NCBI RefSeq assembly: GCF_038003045.1
Contig: NZ_JBBOOK010000001.1
Span: 1,488,001 to 1,552,000, forward strand
Direction: 5' to 3'
Length of the DNA stretch: 64,000 nucleotides
DNA from: Sporosarcina sp. FSL W7-1349
GTDB lineage: Bacteria > Bacillota > Bacilli > Bacillales_A > Planococcaceae
Shown: piece after piece, positions 1 to 7,472 of the stretch
Layout of the letters: each line of letters begins with the position of its first letter
How positions within the stretch are numbered: position 1 is the first letter of the stretch
The notes under the pieces: model-generated
Database searches by the model: none
What the model saw: only the letters and a program-made list of their open reading frames with translations
What the model was told of the DNA's origin: nothing
Made by a program: the position numbers and the translations under genes

Positions 1-1529
1 TTGAAAATGTCTCTGTGTTGACGATGGATCCCGAATTTTCAAAAGCCTCGGGGATCGCCATTGCAGACGGAAGGATCATCGGACTTCTTCCTACCGCTCA
101 CTGCTCATGGCCGCTTGCAAAAAACGGCATTCGATGGGATGGCGGCGGCTTGACAATTTTACCTGGATTGATCGATGCTCACTGCCATCTTCGCGCCCTC
201 TTGAGCACTAGTTCTTCCGTCTCCTGTGGCCGTGGGGAAGTGTCTTCCATAACGGAGATGGTTGATAAAATCCGGCGAAAATCGATGGAAGTCGCACCGG
301 GCCATTGGATCCGAGCATCCGGTTATGACGCGGCCCATCTGTCAGAAAAGCGACACCCGAATCGGTACGACTTGGATTTGGCTTCTTCCGCGCATCCGAT
401 CCGTCTCCGGCACATCACCCGCCATATTTCCATTTTAAATAGCACCGCCTTGCGACTGGCGGGCATTGGGCGGCACACTTCTGATCCGCCCGGGATTGCG
501 GTGGAACGCGATTCCCGTACATCCGAGCCGACCGGTTTCATCCATGGAGGAGACGCCTGGCTTTCCAAACAAATTGTCCCTTCCTTGACCGTTGACGAAC
601 TTCGGGAAGAGATCCCTGCATTGCAAACCCGCTTGCTCCGCTACGGTATCACCGCCGTGCAAGATGCCACACCGACCAATCAAGTACAAGAGGCGAAGTT
701 CTGGCATCTTGCAATTAACAGCGGCTGGTCGATCACCACACAGCTCATGACAGGTTTGCCGGACCACGCATCCTTGTCGGCTTATTTATCTGGAAATTTG
801 CCAGCTTCGATTAGCTCGAAACTGGAGCTCGGCCCTGTCAAAGTCGTTCTCGAAGCGTTGCCTGATATCCATCCAGGACTTTCTGAATTATCCGAGATGG
901 CAGTGGAGGCGTTCCGTCAAAGCGAAAGTTCGCTGGCCATCCACGTCGTCGATCCCGTTATGACATGGACCGCAATCGAAGCGATCCGCCATGTGCAATC
1001 GTTTTTTCCCGGCCAAGCGCATCGCCATCGCTTGGAACATTTGAGTCTATGCCCTGAAGCCTTCTTGCCTGACATCGCCCAATTAGGCATAGCCGTTGTC
1101 ACCAACCCTAACTTGATCCACGACCACGGGGACCGGTATTTGGCGGATGTGGATCCTGCCGAGCATGATTGGCTCTATCGGATGAACAGTGTTCGACAGG
1201 CAGGCATCCTGTTGGCAGCGGGTTCGGATGCCCCGGTAGCGTCCCTCGATCCATGGCTTGGCATCCAAACGGCGTGCACCCGTTCAACGATGCAAGGACA
1301 ATCGGTCAATAAATCGGAGTCTTTATCCCGCTGGCAAGCGTTAGAGCTCTATACGTCGACAGCCGCCAAAGTAGCCGGTTGGGGAAATCTCCGCGGCATG
1401 ATCAAGTACGGCTTCGCGGCAGATTTGATTGCCGTCAGTCAAAATCCCCTCACCTGCCCGATGGAACAGCTGCATGCGACGTCCGTCCAAGCGACATGGA
1501 TTGCCGGGAAGCTAGTATACGAGGCATAA
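1..1529 (+). CDS. Amidohydrolase family 3 (YtcJ-like), 5'-truncated
   Basis: Metal-dependent amidohydrolase of the YtcJ type, which hydrolyses amide-like or cyclic C-N bonds; the substrate is unknown. The frame is open from the first base of the window and reads ENVSVLTMDPE, the usual strand just after the start of these proteins, so the real start probably lies upstream and the GTG at 15 is internal. Visible family marks are a metal-binding HxH in GLIDAHCHL (bases about 165-195), a later EHLSLC segment and a C-terminal GSDAPVASLDPW motif. The usual tail ending in a LIAVSQNPL-type segment is complete. The next gene is an IclR regulator 121 bases downstream on the same strand, and the two may be functionally linked. 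The family call is firm; the physiological role is unknown. Confidence 0.85.
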   Translation, partial: ENVSVLTMDPEFSKASGIAIADGRIIGLLPTAHCSWPLAKNGIRWDGGGLTILPGLIDAHCHLRALLSTSSSVSCGRGEVSSITEMVDKIRRKSMEVAPGHWIRASGYDAAHLSEKRHPNRYDLDLASSAHPIRLRHITRHISILNSTALRLAGIGRHTSDPPGIAVERDSRTSEPTGFIHGGDAWLSKQIVPSLTVDELREEIPALQTRLLRYGITAVQDATPTNQVQEAKFWHLAINSGWSITTQLMTGLPDHASLSAYLSGNLPASISSKLELGPVKVVLEALPDIHPGLSELSEMAVEAFRQSESSLAIHVVDPVMTWTAIEAIRHVQSFFPGQAHRHRLEHLSLCPEAFLPDIAQLGIAVVTNPNLIHDHGDRYLADVDPAEHDWLYRMNSVRQAGILLAAGSDAPVASLDPWLGIQTACTRSTMQGQSVNKSESLSRWQALELYTSTAAKVAGWGNLRGMIKYGFAADLIAVSQNPLTCPMEQLHATSVQATWIAGKLVYEA

Positions 1530-1587
1530 ATTATCCATTATCTTACATATTTCAACAAATTTTGATGAAGTTAGTATTCTAACAAAG

Positions 1588-1629
1588 TTTGCGATATAAT
1601 CGAACTATAGTCACAACTATGTTCGCAAA
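1588..1629 (+). promoter_or_regulatory. Putative promoter and operator of the IclR gene
   Basis: A perfect -10 hexamer TATAAT lies at 1595-1600; the matching -35 is weak (TTAGTA at 1571-1576, spacing 18). Two nested inverted repeats surround the expected start site. The outer one is TTTGCGA (1588-1594) with TCGCAAA (1623-1629). The inner one runs from CGAAC at 1601 to GTTCG ending at 1625, with an ATAG/CTAT extension and a one-base bulge. This layout fits autoregulation by the adjacent IclR protein, which is an inference. Confidence 0.45.
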
Positions 1630-1650
1630 ATCAGATAATGGAGTGATTCA

Positions 1651-2424
1651 ATGTCCTCTGAAAAGCCTTTGCATCGCCTAAATACAGTGAATAATGCCAT
1701 TTCACTCTTGGCGATGTTCATAAAATACGATTCCATCGGTCTCGTAGAAATCGAAGAGGAGGTTGGCATCAGCAAGACGGCTGCTTTCCGTCTCGTCGCC
1801 ACGATGGCGGACCGCGGAATGTTAATACGGGATGAAAAGACGAAACGGTATCTTCCCGGACCCTTGCTGTTCCAACTCGTTCGCAAATCACAGTTCAATG
1901 ATGTCGTAGCCATCGCCCAACCCCATATCCAGGAGCTTGCCGAAATGACAAGCGAATCCATATACCTGTCGATTCGAAGCGGATACAAATATATCTATTT
2001 GACAGGTATTGATAGTCCGCAACTGTTGAAAGTGACCATCCCTTTTGGAGACGAGAACGACCTTTATTTCGGGGCGGCGGGCAATTTGCATCTCGCCTAT
2101 ATGTCCCCGGCGGAAATTGAAAATTACGCTAAGCGGACAACCTTCGAGGCCTTCACTCCGCGGACGATCACCGATCCAGCCCAACTGTCGGAAAAACTCG
2201 CCCAAATTCGGGAAGCAGGCTTTTCCATCAGTCTCGCGGAACGGATGCCCGATGCCGGCGGGGTAGCGGCCCCTATTTGGGATCACGGTGCAGAACCTGC
2301 GGCTACGATTGGAATCTACTTTCCGATGAGCCGGTTGGATGATGACAAAAAAGATCAATATATCGAACTGGTCAAGACGTACGCCCATAAGATTTCAGAA
2401 GAAGCGAAAGCGGGACGGAATTAA
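1651..2424 (+). CDS. IclR-family transcriptional regulator
   Basis: A 257-residue regulator with an N-terminal winged helix-turn-helix (about residues 8-70, including EEVGISKTAAFRLVATM) and a C-terminal IclR ligand-binding domain (about 80-250) ending in a long helix. IclR proteins usually control catabolic operons for small organic acids or aromatics through an effector bound in the C-terminal domain. The ATG follows a GGAGTGA ribosome-binding site at good spacing. It converges tail to tail with the crotonase/CoA-transferase operon, which makes that operon or the upstream amidohydrolase its likely target. The effector cannot be inferred. An inverted repeat flanks its own promoter. Confidence 0.92.
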   Translation: MSSEKPLHRLNTVNNAISLLAMFIKYDSIGLVEIEEEVGISKTAAFRLVATMADRGMLIRDEKTKRYLPGPLLFQLVRKSQFNDVVAIAQPHIQELAEMTSESIYLSIRSGYKYIYLTGIDSPQLLKVTIPFGDENDLYFGAAGNLHLAYMSPAEIENYAKRTTFEAFTPRTITDPAQLSEKLAQIREAGFSISLAERMPDAGGVAAPIWDHGAEPAATIGIYFPMSRLDDDKKDQYIELVKTYAHKISEEAKAGRN

Positions 2425-2444
2425 ACTTCCCGCTATGCTTTTTT
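2409..2444 (+). terminator. Intrinsic terminator of the IclR gene
   Basis: Stem AGCGGGA (2409-2415) pairs with TCCCGCT (2428-2434) and is followed by T6 at 2439-2444. It begins inside the last codons of the IclR gene and overlaps the 3' end of the convergent enoyl-CoA hydratase gene. Confidence 0.75.
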
Positions 2445-3161
2445 CCGCTGCATCCATGACCGTTGGACAAGAATACTTTCTCTTCCAATTCCATCGGCTT
2501 CAGACATATCCATACTTGACAAGACGAGTGACTTAATCCAACTTGCTGTCAGCGGACTTCTCTCGACAAGCCCCTTCATATAAGAAATGGTCTCCCCAAG
2601 AAGTTTTTCCTCGTCGATGATGCGACTGATCATCCCTATACGCACTCCCTCTTCCGCGGTAATTGTCCGGCCGCTCACAGCCAGGTCAAGCGCATGTCCT
2701 TGTTTAACGAGTCTCGGCAAACTTTGTGTTCCTCCTGCTGCTGGAAGCATGCCAATCCGAGCTTCCGGCAAGGAAAGCTTCGTTCCCGGAGACGCGTATC
2801 GAAAGTCGAACAGCATAGCCATTTCCAATCCGGATCCGACCGCGAAACCGTGCATGGCAGCGGCAATCGGTTTCTGTAGCCGGCGAATGTCCTCCCAAAG
2901 GTCATGCTGCAACCGAATTCGCTTCTTTTGAATGACTGTGTTCGCCGTTCCGAATTCCGTCAGATCGGCTCCCGCGCAAAACCCTCGACCCGCCCCTTGG
3001 ACGACCACCGCCTCAATCGTCGGATCTTCATGGATAATATGAACATAGTGATATAACAAATCCCGTATTTCCACATTAAAGGCATTCAACGCATCTGGAC
3101 GATTCAATGTAAGAATCGCTATATTTTCGTCTTTCTCCATAAGCACCGCATCGATGTTCAT
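2433..3161 (-). CDS. Enoyl-CoA hydratase/isomerase family protein
   Basis: Crotonase-fold protein of 242 residues that would hydrate or isomerise an enoyl-CoA in the cytoplasm. The oxyanion-hole segment FCAGADL (61-67) is present. So are both glutamates used by hydratases: E113 in GSGLEMA and E133 in SLPEARIG. A hydratase activity is therefore possible. Two adjacent ATG codons occur; the second (3161) is chosen because it lies 6 bases from AGGAGG and the first only 3. It is the last gene of the operon that begins with the CoA-transferase at 8675 and follows a second crotonase by 21 bases. Its substrate is unknown. Confidence 0.88.
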   Translation of the reverse strand: MNIDAVLMEKDENIAILTLNRPDALNAFNVEIRDLLYHYVHIIHEDPTIEAVVVQGAGRGFCAGADLTEFGTANTVIQKKRIRLQHDLWEDIRRLQKPIAAAMHGFAVGSGLEMAMLFDFRYASPGTKLSLPEARIGMLPAAGGTQSLPRLVKQGHALDLAVSGRTITAEEGVRIGMISRIIDEEKLLGETISYMKGLVERSPLTASWIKSLVLSSMDMSEADGIGRESILVQRSWMQRKKA

Positions 3162-3182
3162 CATCTCCCTCCTTTCACTCGT

Positions 3183-3962
3183 CTATTTCCCCTGGAATTG
3201 GGGAGTCCGTTTTTCCAGGAAAGCCTGCACCCCTTCCATGCGATCTTCACTCGTCGACAAGAGCATATAGACATCCAGTTCCAATCGGAGTGCCTGTTCA
3301 AAAGACAACTCGCTCCCCCGCAATAGACACTCCTTCGTATACTGCATGGAAAGGCTGGATAACTCCGCTAATTGCCTAGCTTCTCGGCAAGCCAGTTCCC
3401 AGACGTCCTCTTCCGCTATTTTGTTCACGAGCCCGACCCGAAACGCCTCCCCCACCTGAATCGGTTCTCCTCCGAGCAGCATGGACATCGCGGGCCCTTT
3501 GCCGATAATCCGTGGCAATCGCTGCGTCACTCCACCTGCGGGAACAACCCCTAGTTTTGATTCGGGAATTGAAAAAAAAGCCGTGTCGGATGCGTAACGC
3601 ACATCTGCAACACATGCTAAACTTAGCCCCAATGAGGAGCATTGCCCTTGGATAGCAGCTATGACCGGATGCGGAAGGCGCGCCCATTTCTCAATTGTCC
3701 GGCTCGCCAAGGCGACCGTCGCGTATGTCTCATCTGTTTCATTCGCCGGCCGGCTTTCATTCAGATTCAAGCCAATTGAAAAATCAGTACCATGACTTCC
3801 AAGCACTACGACCTTTACATCGTCCCGATTGCTCAGCTCGTCCGCAATATGGTACAACTCTTGAGATAGTCCGGCATCCAACGCGTTAGATTGCGCCGCA
3901 TGATTGAGCCGGACGGAAGCAATACCGTCTTGCAAAGTCAACTCCACTAGATGATATATCAT
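3183..3962 (-). CDS. Crotonase-family protein lacking one catalytic glutamate
   Basis: A 259-residue crotonase homologue. The second glutamate of the hydratase pair is present (E134 in SIPESKLG). The position of the first is S114 (GLSLA instead of the usual G-x-E). The oxyanion segment FSIGLNL (61-67) also departs from the usual A-G-x-D pattern. Crotonases with a single glutamate often act as isomerases, thioesterases or decarboxylases, so a classical hydratase is less likely here. The start ATG follows an AGGGTGA site. It sits between the didomain CoA-transferase and a normal crotonase, so the pair may catalyse consecutive steps. The exact reaction is unknown. Confidence 0.85.
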   Translation of the reverse strand: MIYHLVELTLQDGIASVRLNHAAQSNALDAGLSQELYHIADELSNRDDVKVVVLGSHGTDFSIGLNLNESRPANETDETYATVALASRTIEKWARLPHPVIAAIQGQCSSLGLSLACVADVRYASDTAFFSIPESKLGVVPAGGVTQRLPRIIGKGPAMSMLLGGEPIQVGEAFRVGLVNKIAEEDVWELACREARQLAELSSLSMQYTKECLLRGSELSFEQALRLELDVYMLLSTSEDRMEGVQAFLEKRTPQFQGK

Positions 3963-3989
3963 GAAAGATCACCCTTTCTTCTTTTGTAC

Positions 3990-5837
3990 TCAAACTTGCA
4001 TCCGGTCTTTTTTCTTGATGAAATCATCCAGGAACAAATTATGCTGGCCAAGTTCCGGAGCAGGCTCGTATAGACGGACTGGATCGCCGCTACTGGACCA
4101 CGGTGCAGCGATGGAACGACCGCCACCGTTCATCTCGGTCTCCAGTACTGGCCCAAACTCTTTCAGATCGGCTACACACCTGCTGCCAGTAGTCTTCTGT
4201 AGCTCTGTTGAAAAAGTTCCTTCCATTATATAGTCCCCACTCAATTGAACAGCGGCTTCATATTGGGATAGATCGATTGCTATGCCTCGGCCATCTTGTC
4301 GGTGAGAATAAAGAGCCCCCAGTAAGGCGAACGCTCCATGAATACCCGCTCCCATATCACTGACAGAGAAACCGGGTAGCCAAGGTATGCCATCTCCATA
4401 GCCGGTCAACGATGCCAAACCGGCCATCGATTCCAATGTCGGCCCGTAGCCGACATAATCCCGATATGGCCCCGTCTGGCCAAAAGCGGAGAGAGAGACG
4501 ATGAGCAGACCGGGTTGCCTCTCCCATAAAGCCTCGCGGGTGAGCCCGAAGTTCTCCATGACTCGCGGACTGAAATTTTCAACTAGCACATCGCACGACT
4601 CCACAAGTTCCCAAAACTTCTCAAGATCTGCTTGCTGACGCAGATCCAATGTCACGCTTTTTTTATTCCTGTTCAACTCACGAAAGAACGTCGCGGTTCC
4701 CCGTATTCCATCTGGTCGGTGGGGGGCTTCCACCTTCAGGACTTCCACGCCTTGGTCAGCAAATAGACGGGTGCAATAAGGACCGGACCACATGCTTGTC
4801 AGATCGAGGATGCGCAGTTTTTCCATTGGGACGGTGCCCCGCCTTCCCGTCCTGCTGCGGTGGACGATCCATGGGAGATGTGCTCCGCGGCTCGGGTCTC
4901 CCATCTTCCAAAATTGGCGGGTTTGCAGATGAGGACATTTTTTTACATCCCCTATTGTCTGCACATTGCCGAACGGAAGTCGGAATGCCTGGCCGGTATG
5001 AAAGAGGCTATCCCGATCCATCGTCTTTGACCAATTCGTTATGGCTGTTTCCAAGGAATGATAAGACTCCTGGCGTTGCTCAACCGTTGCCCATTTCGGT
5101 TTCGGATTATCCCCCATCCACCTTTCGAGCAGTTCCCATTGTTCGTCCACCGGGGCGCCAATTAGGGTAAACCCATCCTGGCAGGGGAAGATCCCCATTG
5201 GCGCCAAGGATCGATGCCGGTTTCCCGCTCTTCTCCGCACCTCTCCGGTCTCCTTATATTGCGAATAAGCCCCTTCCAGTGCACTAACGATCACTGTCAT
5301 CGCATCTACTTCGACAACAGTGCGCTTCCTCCCCAACCATGCGAACATCGCGCCGGCTGCCACATGCGCTCCAACTAGAGAAGTAGCCGGATCCCCCCCG
5401 ATATGTAAGGGATGACGGTCCGGATCCCCGGTCAAATTCGTCCAGCCACCCCGTTCCTGCAGTGCAGTTTCCTCTGTTGCGCCCACTCCATCGGGAAAGC
5501 GAATTCGAACGGATAAACAGGGATCGGCCAATCGCTGGATCAGCTTCTTCAAACGCCCCTCCAGATCATCCGCCATATGGCTATCCCAAAGGACGATATC
5601 CCAGCGCCTGCCCGTCAACTGTTCCGCGATTGTTTCCGGAAGCAGCGCATCGGTTGTCTGGATGATTCGTTTCCCGGTGTCCCGGAAAGCCGAAAATCCA
5701 TACACGTCGGCTGAGATTTTAGTCACTTGGGCTCCGCTTTCCGCAAAGAGGCGACCCGCATAGCTGCCGGAAAGGCCATAGGTCAATTCCAATATGCGGA
5801 GCCCTTCCAACAGCGCAGTTTGTCTGTCTATCTCCAT
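3990..5837 (-). CDS. Tandem didomain CaiB/BaiF class III CoA-transferase
   Basis: Class III transferases move CoA between carboxylic acids through aspartyl-CoA intermediates. This 615-residue protein holds two copies of the fold. Copy 1 (about 8-335) has the large and small domains. Copy 2 (337-615) starts with EKLRILDLTSMWSGPYC, keeps the large domain and the C-terminal tail, but lacks most of the small domain. The nucleophilic aspartate of the family is D494 in copy 2 (VSDMGAGIHG). Copy 1 has T152 at the aligned position (ATSLVGAH), so its first half is probably not catalytic. Most family members are single-domain proteins of about 400 residues. An internal duplication with later decay is one reading; a natural intramolecular heterodimer is another. 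It sits 36 bases after a desulforedoxin-like gene in the same operon. Confidence 0.88.
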   Translation of the reverse strand: MEIDRQTALLEGLRILELTYGLSGSYAGRLFAESGAQVTKISADVYGFSAFRDTGKRIIQTTDALLPETIAEQLTGRRWDIVLWDSHMADDLEGRLKKLIQRLADPCLSVRIRFPDGVGATEETALQERGGWTNLTGDPDRHPLHIGGDPATSLVGAHVAAGAMFAWLGRKRTVVEVDAMTVIVSALEGAYSQYKETGEVRRRAGNRHRSLAPMGIFPCQDGFTLIGAPVDEQWELLERWMGDNPKPKWATVEQRQESYHSLETAITNWSKTMDRDSLFHTGQAFRLPFGNVQTIGDVKKCPHLQTRQFWKMGDPSRGAHLPWIVHRSRTGRRGTVPMEKLRILDLTSMWSGPYCTRLFADQGVEVLKVEAPHRPDGIRGTATFFRELNRNKKSVTLDLRQQADLEKFWELVESCDVLVENFSPRVMENFGLTREALWERQPGLLIVSLSAFGQTGPYRDYVGYGPTLESMAGLASLTGYGDGIPWLPGFSVSDMGAGIHGAFALLGALYSHRQDGRGIAIDLSQYEAAVQLSGDYIMEGTFSTELQKTTGSRCVADLKEFGPVLETEMNGGGRSIAAPWSSSGDPVRLYEPAPELGQHNLFLDDFIKKKDRMQV

Positions 5838-5873
5838 CCGATCACTCCCCCGCGAACTGTGATTGAGCTGCTA

Positions 5874-6017
5874 TCAGTCTGCCGTCGGAAGGGAAACAGG
5901 CTGTTTCATCTGCATTTCTTTACCGCAACAATGAATGGCGCCTTCGCCAGACTTCGTGCAAAGTATTTCCACTCCGCATTCTTTGCACTCCATTCGTTTT
6001 CCAAGTTGATTTGCCAT
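5874..6017 (-). CDS. Desulforedoxin-like mini-protein (47 aa)
   Basis: A 47-residue ORF starting MANQLGKRMECKECG, with a C-x2-C pair (C11, C14) and a C-terminal CCGKEM block (C30, C31). The cysteine spacing and the Gly after the CC pair match desulforedoxin and the N-terminal domain of desulfoferrodoxin, where four Cys bind one Fe or Zn. A GGGAGG ribosome-binding site lies about 10 bases upstream. It lies between a CoA-transferase and a second protein of the same type, all on the minus strand, so co-transcription is likely. Possible roles are electron transfer to an enzyme of the operon or a structural zinc knuckle; neither can be chosen from sequence. Confidence 0.75.
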   Translation of the reverse strand: MANQLGKRMECKECGVEILCTKSGEGAIHCCGKEMQMKQPVSLPTAD

Positions 6018-6056
6018 AGGTCTTGCCCTCCCTCATCATGTTTGATTTTCCACCGT

Positions 6057-6176
6057 TCACTTTGTTTCCAGACTTTCCCCGCAGCATGTCAATTCTGCTT
6101 GGGGGGTCGGTTTAGTAACAATGAACTCACTGTTGCACTTAGGACATTTGTATTTGGTTCCTACCTTAACCGGCAT
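6057..6176 (-). CDS. Desulforedoxin-like mini-protein (39 aa)
   Basis: A 39-residue ORF starting MPVKVGTKYKCPKCN. The C11-x2-C14 pair and the CCGE block (C31, C32), together with the overall length, fit the desulforedoxin pattern closely (the classical protein has about 37 residues). An AAAGGGGG ribosome-binding site precedes the ATG. The start is only 16 bases after the stop of the upstream CoA-transferase, and the second mini-protein follows 39 bases later. The ORF is real by cysteine pattern, ribosome-binding site and operon fit. The metal and partner are unknown. As a tandem pair the two could form hetero- as well as homodimers. Confidence 0.78.
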   Translation of the reverse strand: MPVKVGTKYKCPKCNSEFIVTKPTPQAELTCCGESLETK

Positions 6177-6192
6177 AGTGACTACCCCCTTT

Positions 6193-7440
6193 TCATTTAG
6201 ATGCCGTTTCTACGGTTCCCCTTGCTCCGATTGGCACCGTTCCGATGATATCGTCCTGTTCCAATCGCTGAATCTCCTCATCGCTCAACCCGAGAATCTT
6301 GCTGAATACATATCCGTTATGCTCGCCAAGCATCGGTGCTACTGTTTTTTGCATGATGCGTTCACCCGAAAATTTAATCGGCCAGGCAGGGTACTTGTGA
6401 GTCCCGACCAGTTCCCGCGTCATTTCTTGGAACATGCCTTCCAAGAATCGATCGTCCTCGATTTCATCCACTTCAAGAACAGGGCCTGCACCCACGCCAA
6501 CTGCTTGCAACAAGTTCGCCGCTTCATAATGGCCAAATCGGGTCGTCCATGTTTCGATCAACGAATCCAACTCGTCTTCGTTCTGACAACGGCTTTCCAT
6601 CGTCTGAAACCGTTCTTCCTTTGACCAATTCGGTTCGCCTAGCGCTTTACAGAGGTTTTTCCATTCCGTTTCATTGGTGACGGCAATGGCGACCCAGGAA
6701 TCTTCTCCTTTGCAACGGTAGATTCCATGCGGTGCCAGCCCCGGCTGCCGATTCCCCAACCGTCCCCAATTATTATTGTTCATCGAGACGTCCACAATCG
6801 CCTGGCCCACCAGGTTAGCGCATGCCTCCACTTGCGCCACCTCGATTTCCTGTCCTTTCCCGGTCCGTTCTCTATACTCCAATGCGGATAAAAGAGCGAA
6901 TGCCGTGTGGGAACCCGAAATGACGTCGCCGACACCCGAGATGATACTCGGATTGCCTCCTTCATAGCCGTTCACTTGGGCAATGCCCGACAGGATCTCG
7001 AATGTATAGGCGAATCCGGGCTGTTTGCCGAAAGGACCTGTCTTCCCGTATGCCGGCATGGAAAGCATAATGATTTTCGGGTTGATTTCCCGCAGTGTTT
7101 CGTAGTCCAAGCCAAAGTTCTCCATCACGCCTGCCGTAAAGTTCTCGATGACAACATCGCTTTTTTCGACCAGTTCCTTGAACAGGCTTTTGCCCTTCGG
7201 ATCAGCCAAATTCAGCGTGATTCCGATTTTATTCATATTGGCGCTGTTGAACTGTGCGCCAAATTCCCACCAATTTTCCCCTGGCAAAGTGGCGGTGTAC
7301 CGGAATCCATCGGGTGCCTGAATTGACTCCACCTTGATGACTTCCGCTCCTTGCGCACCAAGATAGGACGTACAAAGCGGTCCCGACCACCACATCGATA
7401 AATCCAAAATCCGGATTCCTTCCAACGGTAAAGTTGACAT
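6193..7440 (-). CDS. CaiB/BaiF class III CoA-transferase
   Basis: A 415-residue single-copy class III CoA-transferase. The N-terminal GIRILDLSMWWSGPLC segment and the CoA-binding region are followed by the catalytic aspartate D172 (VGDVISGSH), and the C-terminal APMLGEHNGYV tail is complete. The frame is open for 50 further codons upstream, but the ATG at 7440 has AAGGAGG at ideal spacing and begins where the family begins, so that start is used. The sequence resembles copy 2 of the didomain transferase (W-W/M-W-S-G-P signature), suggesting recent common origin. It is the second gene of the operon. The donor and acceptor acids are unknown. Confidence 0.92.
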   Translation of the reverse strand: MSTLPLEGIRILDLSMWWSGPLCTSYLGAQGAEVIKVESIQAPDGFRYTATLPGENWWEFGAQFNSANMNKIGITLNLADPKGKSLFKELVEKSDVVIENFTAGVMENFGLDYETLREINPKIIMLSMPAYGKTGPFGKQPGFAYTFEILSGIAQVNGYEGGNPSIISGVGDVISGSHTAFALLSALEYRERTGKGQEIEVAQVEACANLVGQAIVDVSMNNNNWGRLGNRQPGLAPHGIYRCKGEDSWVAIAVTNETEWKNLCKALGEPNWSKEERFQTMESRCQNEDELDSLIETWTTRFGHYEAANLLQAVGVGAGPVLEVDEIEDDRFLEGMFQEMTRELVGTHKYPAWPIKFSGERIMQKTVAPMLGEHNGYVFSKILGLSDEEIQRLEQDDIIGTVPIGARGTVETASK

Positions 7441-7472
7441 GGCTTCTTCTCCTCCTTTTGAATGTGGGAGTG

